A stretch of DNA of 11,316 nucleotides from an uncultured Oscillospiraceae bacterium (lineage in GTDB: Bacteria; Bacillota; Clostridia; Oscillospirales; Oscillospiraceae), in assembly GCA_958436045.1 (NCBI GenBank), contig CAUBIP010000057.1, positions 1 to 11,316 on the forward strand, given 5' to 3'. Positions within the stretch are counted from its first letter, which is position 1. Every line of letters begins with the position of its first letter. A program made the position numbers and the translations under genes. Below are positions 6,391 to 11,316 of the stretch, in pieces. The notes under the pieces are model-generated. The model was not told the DNA's origin and ran no database searches. It saw only the letters and a list, made by a program, of their open reading frames with translations.

Positions 6391-6412
6391 ATGGTTAGTT
6401 ACCGCTAACCAT
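6391..6412. promoter_or_regulatory. Operator-like inverted repeat at the HMA-protein transcription start
   Basis: ATGGTTAG-T-TACC-G-CTAACCAT gives 8-bp perfect arms, one unpaired position on each side and a 4-bp centre. The core TTAGT-TACC-GCTAA (6395-6408) belongs to the shared motif class. It starts four bases downstream of the -10 box and so covers the transcription start, as at the feo promoter. Confidence 0.68.
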
Positions 6413-6416
6413 ATGC

Positions 6417-6445
6417 AGTATACGCCATGCACGCCGGGATGTCAA
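6417..6445 (-). promoter_or_regulatory. Sigma-A promoter of the HMA-protein gene
   Basis: On the minus strand, a perfect TTGACA (6445-6440) is 17 bp from TATACT (6422-6417). The predicted start near 6410 falls inside the operator-like repeat. The leader is about 55 nt. This promoter may also feed flavodoxin by read-through, since no strong terminator lies between the two genes. Confidence 0.85.
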
Positions 6446-6492
6446 GACCCTGTCGGTGATTTTTTCCGGGATTTTTCTATCCCACCCGGCCT

Positions 6493-6546
6493 AAAAAACG
6501 CAATACCGCAGAGCAGCGGGCTTGGTCAGCGCCCGCCACTCTGCGG
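6493..6546 (-). terminator. Rho-independent terminator of brnQ
   Basis: CCGCAGAG/CTCTGCGG and GCGGGC/GCCCGC pair into a long stem (6506-6546) with a small symmetric internal loop. On the minus strand a TTTTTT run (6498-6493) follows seven bases after the stem. It starts about 30 bp after the brnQ stop codon. The remaining sequence to 6432 holds only a weak GGGAT/ATCCC hairpin. Confidence 0.75.
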
Positions 6547-6576
6547 CAAATTTTATCTGTATGGAACGCGAGACCG

Positions 6577-7947
6577 TTAGGCCGTCTTCACGGTGTCCGG
6601 GCGCTGACGGGGCTTGCCCTTGGCAACCCAGACCAGCAGTCCGATGCCCAGGCCTAGCGCCGCGGGCAGGATCCACCCCAGCCCGTAGCTGGAGAGCGGC
6701 AGCACACGGCCAATGGCCTGCAAAATGCCCGTCAGCTGCGGATAGTTCGGCAGCAGCGCGTTCAGGAAGTCGTAGAGCGCCGCGACCAGGGTGCAGCCCG
6801 TCACCCAGCCGTAGACGCAGCGGCTATGGCCGAAGGCATTGCCGCACAGGCCAAGTAGGATCAGCGTGATGGCCAGCGGGTACAGGAACATCAGGACGGG
6901 CAGCGAATACGCAATGATCGTATCCAGCCCCAGATTGGCGATCAGGAAGGAGACGACGCTGAAGGCCACTGCCCAAGCGCGGTACGGCAGGAATTTCGGG
7001 AAGAGCTTGCAGAACGTCTCCGCGCAGCTCGTGACGAGGCCGACGGCCGTTTTCAGGCAGGCCAGGCAGACCATGGCAGCCAGGATCATCGCGCCGGTCT
7101 TTCCAAAGTAGTGGTTCGACACCAGGGCGAAGACCTCGCCGCCGTTGTTGCAGATCTCATAAAGGCCGCGGCTCTGGGCGCCGACGACCGTCACTGCCAG
7201 ATAGATCAGTGCCATCAGCAAGCAACTGAACACACCGGCCTTGATGGTATTCTTCGCGACAGCCTTGGGTTCTTGGATCCCAAGACCCCGGATGACATCG
7301 ATGACGATGATGCCAAAGGCCAGGCTCGCCAGGGCGTCCATGGTGTTATACCCTTCCAGGAAGCCGGTGGAGAAGGCCTTGTCGACATAGCTGCCGTCCG
7401 GCGCAATGCTGGATATCTCCCCGATCGGATTCACCAGCGCCGCCACGACGAGGACGCCCAAGAACAGTAGAAACAGCGGATTCAGAATTTTGCCGACCCA
7501 GGTCAGGATCTTGCCCGGAAACAGGGAAAAGCCCAGGACGATCAGGAAAAATACGCCGGAGAAGATGGCAAGCGCCGCCCCCGATGCGACACCAGTGCCC
7601 AGCAGCGGCGTCACGCCGACGGTAAACGGCACCGTCGCGCAGCGCGGGATGGCGAAGAAGGGCCCAATGGTCAGATACAGCGCGCAGGTGAAGAAGACGC
7701 TATAGCCCCGGCTGACCTTGCCGGAAAGCTCAATCAGTCCATTGCTGCGGCTGATGCCCATGGCAGCCACGCCCAGCAGCGGCAGGCCGACACCGGCGAT
7801 CAGAAAGCCAATGGTCGCCTGCCACATATGGCGCCCGGCCATCTGCCCCATGTAGATGGGAAAGATCAGATTCCCCGCGCCGAAGAACAGGCCGAATAGC
7901 ATACTTGCGATAAAGACCAGCTCTTTTTTGCTTAACGTTGTTTTCAT
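6577..7947 (-). CDS. brnQ: Branched-chain amino acid transport carrier BrnQ
   Basis: A 456-residue multi-pass membrane carrier of the LIVCS family that imports leucine, isoleucine and valine with a coupling cation. The N-terminal signature LFGLFFGAGNLIFP (residues 17-30) is diagnostic. Further hydrophobic segments continue to the C-terminus, about twelve in all, with family-like stretches such as GPFFAIPRCATVPFTVGV and LASLAFGIIVIDVIRGLGI. I place the start at the ATG at 7947, with GGGGA about nine bases upstream. A GTG at 7962 is in frame but would overlap that site. The gene is a single transcription unit with a consensus promoter (7984-8012) and its own terminator. The leader is too short for a T-box. 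Substrate preference among branched-chain amino acids cannot be read from sequence. Confidence 0.96.
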   Translation of the reverse strand: MKTTLSKKELVFIASMLFGLFFGAGNLIFPIYMGQMAGRHMWQATIGFLIAGVGLPLLGVAAMGISRSNGLIELSGKVSRGYSVFFTCALYLTIGPFFAIPRCATVPFTVGVTPLLGTGVASGAALAIFSGVFFLIVLGFSLFPGKILTWVGKILNPLFLLFLGVLVVAALVNPIGEISSIAPDGSYVDKAFSTGFLEGYNTMDALASLAFGIIVIDVIRGLGIQEPKAVAKNTIKAGVFSCLLMALIYLAVTVVGAQSRGLYEICNNGGEVFALVSNHYFGKTGAMILAAMVCLACLKTAVGLVTSCAETFCKLFPKFLPYRAWAVAFSVVSFLIANLGLDTIIAYSLPVLMFLYPLAITLILLGLCGNAFGHSRCVYGWVTGCTLVAALYDFLNALLPNYPQLTGILQAIGRVLPLSSYGLGWILPAALGLGIGLLVWVAKGKPRQRPDTVKTA

Positions 7948-7983
7948 AAAAAAATTCCCCACTCTATTCTTTTTGATAGTAGT

Positions 7984-8012
7984 ATTATATTGTACAAGTG
8001 AACGCTAGTCAA
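7984..8012 (-). promoter_or_regulatory. Sigma-A promoter of brnQ
   Basis: On the minus strand, TTGACT (8012-8007) is 17 bp from a perfect TATAAT (7989-7984). The leader to the start codon is only about 30 nt and AT-rich, leaving no room for a riboswitch. The remaining sequence up to 8143 is AT-rich, and no promoter for the divergent plus-strand gene was recognised in it. Confidence 0.88.
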
Positions 8013-8143
8013 TCAAAATTCACAAAAACAAGATAAAAAGCTCGTGAACATTTCATATTTCCTGTCGTTTAGCGCAAATTCTATCGGCAATGCATAGAAT
8101 GAAGCGGGAAAACTCCCAAATTTTTTATGATCGGAGCGGTTCT

Positions 8144-8998
8144 ATGGCAAGCTTTCAGAACTACGCCACCCTGTCCTACCAGGGCGGCACAACCAATTCC
8201 AACACCGTAACCGGGGAGCTGCGCGCCTCTCTCACCCTCACAAAGCAGGCCGTTCTCGCCACTTACGCGGCGGGCGACCGGGTCACGTATGTCCTCTCCC
8301 TTGTAAACAGCGGCACGACGGCGCTGCAGGGCCTGACCGTCACGGACGACCTGGGCGCGTACCTGCAGGGCAATGTGACCCGCACGCCCCTGACCTATAC
8401 GCCGGATTCCCTGCGGCTCTATCTCGGCGGCGTTTTGCAGGCGGCCCCCGCCGTCACTGCCGGGCCGCCGCTGACGGTCGGCCCCTTTGCTCTGCCCGCC
8501 GGGGAAAATGCGCTGCTGCTCTACGAGGCCACGGCCAACGAATTTGCGCCCTTGGACGCCGACGCCAGCATCACAAATACCGCCACCGTGACCGGCGACG
8601 GCCTGGCTGCGCCGCTGACTGCTTCGGCGACAGTCACCCCGGAAAACCGGGCGCGCCTGACAATCAGCAAGGCCCTATGCCCGGCGACGGTCACGGAAAA
8701 CGGGCAGCTGACGTATACGTTCGTCATCGCAAACGCCGGCAGCGCCCCGGCGACGGCAGACGACGCCATCACGCTGCGCGACACGTTCCAGCCCATCCTC
8801 CGTAACCTGACTGCCGCCTTGGACGGCGAAACACTCAGCATTGCGCAGGCAGACTACACCTACGACGAGACCACCGGCATCTTCGCCACCCTCCCCGGCC
8901 GCATCACCGTCCCGGCAGCGACGTACACTCAGGCCGAAGACGGCACCTGGGTCACGACTCCCGGCACCGCCGTCCTCACCGTCACCGGCACTGTCTGA
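8144..8998 (+). CDS. DUF11-repeat protein without signal peptide
   Basis: A 284-residue protein of two immunoglobulin-like conserved repeats of the DUF11 type. Repeat one spans about residues 25-166 (LTLTKQAVLATYAAGDRVTYVLSLVNSG, then LTVTDDLG). Repeat two spans about 168-284 (LTISKALCPATVTENGQLTYTFVIANAG, then ITLRDTF). The N-terminus MASFQNYATLSYQGG has no signal peptide, and there is no sortase motif or membrane anchor. The start at 8144 is chosen because GGAG lies seven bases upstream; the in-frame ATG at 8090 has no ribosome binding site. This is the only plus-strand gene here, divergent from brnQ and convergent with yajC. DUF11 domains usually occur in large surface proteins, so this leaderless form is probably either cytoplasmic, exported by a non-classical route, or a spore or surface component. 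Function unknown. Confidence 0.85.
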   Translation: MASFQNYATLSYQGGTTNSNTVTGELRASLTLTKQAVLATYAAGDRVTYVLSLVNSGTTALQGLTVTDDLGAYLQGNVTRTPLTYTPDSLRLYLGGVLQAAPAVTAGPPLTVGPFALPAGENALLLYEATANEFAPLDADASITNTATVTGDGLAAPLTASATVTPENRARLTISKALCPATVTENGQLTYTFVIANAGSAPATADDAITLRDTFQPILRNLTAALDGETLSIAQADYTYDETTGIFATLPGRITVPAATYTQAEDGTWVTTPGTAVLTVTGTV

Positions 8999-9063
8999 CC
9001 CCCTCCCCTGCCGCCTGGCACAGCCCGCAAGGTGGGCAAAGCGATTTGAGATAGCACCCAAAC

Positions 9064-9105
9064 AAAAAATTAACACGCAAAATGCTTTGCATTTTGCGTG
9101 TTAAT
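9064..9105 (-). terminator. Strong hairpin terminator of yajC (probably bidirectional)
   Basis: TTAACACGCAAAATGC (9070-9085) and its exact reverse complement (9089-9104) form a 16-bp perfect stem, 17 with the next A-T pair, around a TTT loop. Read on the minus strand, it is followed by a run of T residues (9069-9064). It lies about eight bases after the yajC stop. On the plus strand the tail (AATGCTAATTTTA) is weaker, but the hairpin may also end the DUF11-protein transcript. Confidence 0.92.
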
Positions 9106-9112
9106 GCTAATT

Positions 9113-9496
9113 TTACTTGCTTTTCTTCGCCTTTTTCCGCTCTTCGGCTGCTTTTCTGCTCTCGATGGCGGCTTTTCTGGCAGCTGCTGTGGCGGTGTTG
9201 TTCGTGGAGACGGACCATTTTTCCAGCTCCATCCGGACACGGTCCGCGCTGGTCTCGATGACGATCTTTCCGTCCTTCCCGTCCTTGATGCTGACGACGT
9301 CGCCGACGATACCGCCGATGGTCGTGATATTATCGCCGACCTTCAAAGCGTCCCGCATGGCTTCGACCTTCTTCTGCTTTTTCTTTTCCGGACGAATCAT
9401 CAGGAAATACATAATCGCAATGACTGCGACGAAGATCAGGATCATGCTCAGACCGCCGCCGGTCGCGGTTTCGTTGGCTAAAAATAAAGACATCAT
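9113..9496 (-). CDS. yajC: Preprotein translocase accessory subunit YajC
   Basis: A 127-residue single-pass membrane protein that associates with SecDF of the Sec translocon. The N-terminal segment LSMILIFVAVIAIMYFLMI (about 16-34) is the membrane anchor, followed directly by the hallmark RPEKKKQKK. The domain DALKVGDNITTIGGIVGDVVSI (about 49-70) is the family's most conserved stretch. The C-terminus has a Lys/Ala/Glu-rich charged tail (ARKAAIESRKAAEERKKAKKSK). The ATG at 9496 is preceded by GGAGG seven bases upstream; an ATG directly after it is possible but less well spaced. It follows tgt, as in many bacteria, but a strong terminator follows and secD/secF are not next to it. It also has its own promoter. 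Confidence 0.96.
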   Translation of the reverse strand: MMSLFLANETATGGGLSMILIFVAVIAIMYFLMIRPEKKKQKKVEAMRDALKVGDNITTIGGIVGDVVSIKDGKDGKIVIETSADRVRMELEKWSVSTNNTATAAARKAAIESRKAAEERKKAKKSK

Positions 9497-9526
9497 GTGT
9501 GGCCCTCCGTTGTAGAAATTATTGTT

Positions 9527-9555
9527 ATTATATCGGGATTTCCTTAAGATTTCAA
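9527..9555 (-). promoter_or_regulatory. Sigma-A promoter of yajC
   Basis: On the minus strand, TTGAAA (9555-9550) is 17 bp from a perfect TATAAT (9532-9527), within the 68-bp tgt-yajC gap. yajC can therefore be transcribed independently of tgt. The leader is about 25 nt. Confidence 0.85.
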
Positions 9556-9564
9556 GTACTTTGC

Positions 9565-10695
9565 CTAAATTCTTTCCGCAAGCCGAGCAGAATATTTCGC
9601 ACGGAATTGCCTGAACGTCCCCTCGTCCAGCGCTTGGCGGATGCGGGCCGTCAGTTGGTTGTAGAAATATAGATTGTGCATGACCGCAAGGCGCATGGCC
9701 AGCATCTCCTCGGCCTTGAACAGATGATGCAGATATGCCCGCGTATACCGGCGGCAGACGGGGCAGTCGCAGTCAGGGTCCAGCGGGCCATCGTCCGTTG
9801 CGTACTTGGCATTGCGCAGGTTGACCGACCCACTCCAGGTAAAGACCTTGGCGTGGCGCGCGTTCCGGGCAGGCATCACGCAGTCGAAGAAGTCGATGCC
9901 CCGGGCCACGCCTTCGATGATATTCGACGGCGTCCCGACGCCCATGAGATACCGCGTCTTCTCCTTCGGCATATGGGGCTCGATGGTCTCGATGAGCTCG
10001 TACATGAGCTCCGTCGGCTCCCCGACGGCCAGGCCGCCGATGGCGTAGCCCGGCAGGTCCAGGTCTGCGATGCGCTTCATGTTCTCGACCCGCAGATCGG
10101 CATACGTCCCGCCCTGGTTGATGCCCCAGAGCATCTGCTGGGGGTTGACCGTGTCCGGCAGCGCGTTCAGCCGGGCGTTTTCCGCCTTGCAGCGCGCCAG
10201 CCAGCGGGCCGTCCTGGCGCAGGAATCCCGGACATAGTCATAAGACGCGGGATTTTCCACGCACTCGTCAAACGCCATGGCGATATCCGACCCCAGGTTT
10301 GACTGGATCTGCATGCTCTCCTCCGGGCCCATAAAAATCTTGCGGCCGTCAATATGGGAGGAGAAATAGACGCCCTCCTCTTTAATCTTCCGCAGGCTGG
10401 CCAGGGAGAAGACCTGAAAGCCGCCGGAATCCGTCAGGATTGGGCCGTTCCAGGTCATGAATTTATGCAGGCCGCCCCGGTCGTGGACCAGGCGGTCGCC
10501 GGGCCGCAGATGCAGATGGTAGGTATTGGAAAGGGAGACCTGCGTGCCGATCTGCTCCAGATCGGCGGCGCTGAGGGCCCCTTTGATCGCGCCCTGTGTC
10601 GCGACATTCATAAAAACAGGCGTCTGCACCGTGCCGTGGGCGCAGGTAAATTCCCCCCGGCGCGCCGCCCCCTCCTGCTTGCGCAATTGAAACAT
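9565..10695 (-). CDS. tgt: tRNA-guanine(34) transglycosylase (Tgt)
   Basis: A 376-residue cytoplasmic enzyme that exchanges guanine for preQ1 at the wobble position of GUN-anticodon tRNAs on the path to queuosine. Substrate-binding TDSGGFQVFS (88-97, acid/base D89) is intact. The nucleophile D271 lies in IDFFDCVMPARNARHAKVFT. Zinc ligands are C309, C311, C314 (CDCPVC) and H340 (VMHN). The GINQGG (191-196) and YAIGGLAVGEP (217-227) loops are also present, so the protein appears complete and active. The ATG at 10695 has AGGGGAA about five bases upstream. It leads a unit with yajC downstream. No queA or other queuosine gene lies in the window. Confidence 0.97.
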   Translation of the reverse strand: MFQLRKQEGAARRGEFTCAHGTVQTPVFMNVATQGAIKGALSAADLEQIGTQVSLSNTYHLHLRPGDRLVHDRGGLHKFMTWNGPILTDSGGFQVFSLASLRKIKEEGVYFSSHIDGRKIFMGPEESMQIQSNLGSDIAMAFDECVENPASYDYVRDSCARTARWLARCKAENARLNALPDTVNPQQMLWGINQGGTYADLRVENMKRIADLDLPGYAIGGLAVGEPTELMYELIETIEPHMPKEKTRYLMGVGTPSNIIEGVARGIDFFDCVMPARNARHAKVFTWSGSVNLRNAKYATDDGPLDPDCDCPVCRRYTRAYLHHLFKAEEMLAMRLAVMHNLYFYNQLTARIRQALDEGTFRQFRAKYSARLAERI

Positions 10696-10775
10696 AGCTT
10701 TCCCCTATCGAACGTTTTTTCGCTCCCCCTGTAGCCGGACAGGCCCGCAGCTGCAGGCGGTAGTGAAGTAATTTT

Positions 10776-10805
10776 ATTCTAACAGACGAAGCCGCCGCAA
10801 GTCAA
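10776..10805 (-). promoter_or_regulatory. Promoter of tgt, overlapping the Rhs fragment stop
   Basis: On the minus strand, TTGACT (10805-10800) is 18 bp from TAGAAT (10781-10776). The stop codon of the upstream Rhs reading frame (10804-10802) is part of this -35 hexamer. The leader of about 75 nt contains a short CCTGT/ACAGG hairpin (10728-10743) and an A-rich stretch. Confidence 0.75.
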
Positions 10806-11316
10806 GGCATAGTTCTGTGAGGATGTGGGGGAACGGCCTGTTGCAATAAGTTGCACTTTTTGAATCCACAAAGGTATTTTAGCGGGTTGATTTTTGCCAT
10901 TGTGCCCGTCGAATACGTCACATTTCCCCAGGCGTCGTATTCGTACGATGCGACGCGGGTGGCGGAGAGGGCTTTGTTCGCGGCGTCGTAGGTGATCTTG
11001 TACAGGCCGGTGACGTCGCCTTGCTGGTTGGTCTCGTAATAGTAGGAGTCGCCATTAAAGTCCGTCTGGCCTGCTGTTTTGGAGCGGTAGTACATCGCCA
11101 GGGGTCTGCCTGCGGCATCGTAGACGAAGTCCATCTGGTAGGCGGTGCCGCCTGCCGACCAGGACTGGCGGGCGATCTGACCGTTTTGCGTCGTGTACTG
11201 GTAGGTCGTCGTGCCGCTGGCATCGGTCACTGTCTTGCTGGTGCGGATGCCGTCGGCGCCGTAGGTGTAAGTCGCAGATTTTCCGCCGCCGGACAGGCTG
11301 GCAAGCTGGCGGCCGT
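10802..11316 (-). CDS. Rhs/YD-repeat protein, 3' end (partial, probably truncated)
   Basis: The last 170 residues of a gene that begins beyond the right edge. YD/Rhs repeats are evident: YTYGADGIRTSKT, then FVYDAAGRPLAMYY, then ITYDAANKALSATR and SYEYDAWGNVTY. The frame is open to the window edge, so the GTG at 11230 is not a start. The protein reaches AKINPLKY, where Rhs proteins normally continue with an RGYYYD..TGLYYL-type core end and then a variable toxin tip. Here it instead reads LCGFKKCNLLQQ and stops about 15 codons later, inside the tgt promoter. I infer a 3' truncation or displaced end of an Rhs/WapA-like surface or toxin-delivery protein. No immunity gene follows it. A short natural tip is possible but less likely. 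Confidence 0.85.
   Translation of the reverse strand, partial: GRQLASLSGGGKSATYTYGADGIRTSKTVTDASGTTTYQYTTQNGQIARQSWSAGGTAYQMDFVYDAAGRPLAMYYRSKTAGQTDFNGDSYYYETNQQGDVTGLYKITYDAANKALSATRVASYEYDAWGNVTYSTGTMAKINPLKYLCGFKKCNLLQQAVPPHPHRTMP

Noticed and set aside
6355..6432. N-terminal extension of the HMA protein from an upstream ATG
   Set aside because: It would translate through the -10 box and the operator; the ATG at 6354 has its own ribosome binding site.
7948..8143. T-box or amino-acid riboswitch upstream of brnQ
   Set aside because: The consensus promoter leaves a leader of only about 30 nt.
8050..8143. Sporulation sigma-E or sigma-K promoter for the DUF11 gene (CATA-type elements near 8060 and 8091)
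   Set aside because: Matching -35 elements at the right distance could not be found.
10700..10770. Possible preQ1 riboswitch in the tgt leader (hairpin CCTGT/ACAGG followed by an A-rich stretch)
   Set aside because: The loop is too short for a preQ1-I aptamer and I could not find the conserved tail needed to close the pseudoknot. A covariance-model search would settle it.
1..11316. CRISPR array, insertion sequence, prophage or defence system
   Set aside because: No regularly spaced repeats, transposase, integrase or defence-family motifs were seen. The Rhs fragment is the only element linked to conflict systems.

Overview
The window looks like chromosomal DNA from a GC-rich anaerobic Firmicute. 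My best guess is a gut Clostridia member of the Oscillospiraceae/Ruminococcaceae type. The reasons are tandem feoA genes before feoB, a short Clostridium/Megasphaera-type flavodoxin, a SpoIIIE/FtsK translocase beside a TepA-like ClpP protein (an arrangement known from Bacillus), a BrnQ carrier, a DUF11-repeat protein and Rhs-type repeats. Ribosome binding sites are mostly strong AGGAGG-like sequences and promoters are typical sigma-A. The taxon is inferred from gene content, not from a marker gene. All genes but one lie on the minus strand.

Right to left, in the direction of transcription. (1) 10802-11316 is the 3' end of an Rhs/YD-repeat gene that loses its family sequence just before its stop; that stop lies inside the -35 box of the tgt promoter. 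(2) tgt (tRNA-guanine transglycosylase) and yajC (Sec accessory subunit) follow, each with a visible promoter, closed by a near-perfect hairpin terminator. (3) The only plus-strand gene, 8144-8998, encodes a two-repeat DUF11-like protein without a signal peptide. (4) brnQ encodes a branched-chain amino acid carrier, with its own consensus promoter and terminator. (5) An iron/redox stretch holds a small MxCxxC heavy-metal-associated protein and a flavodoxin. (6) A cell-envelope and chromosome cluster runs tepA - uppP-like - ftsK/spoIIIE. (7) A ferrous iron uptake operon, feoA-feoA-feoB, runs off the left edge.

The most interesting feature is shared regulation. Five copies of one inverted-repeat motif, core TTAGY/G-N4-GCTAA, lie only at the iron/redox genes: two in the feo leader, one between feoA and feoB, one over the start of the metal-binding-protein transcript, and a perfect 30-bp palindrome upstream of flavodoxin. 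At two of these loci the site sits immediately downstream of a consensus TTGACA-N17-TATNNT promoter in nearly the same position. This suggests one metal-responsive repressor coordinating ferrous iron import, a metal-binding protein and the iron-sparing electron carrier flavodoxin. The half-sites resemble DtxR/IdeR boxes but the spacing differs, so the regulator is not identified. I found no rRNA, tRNA, CRISPR array, insertion sequence or phage genes.
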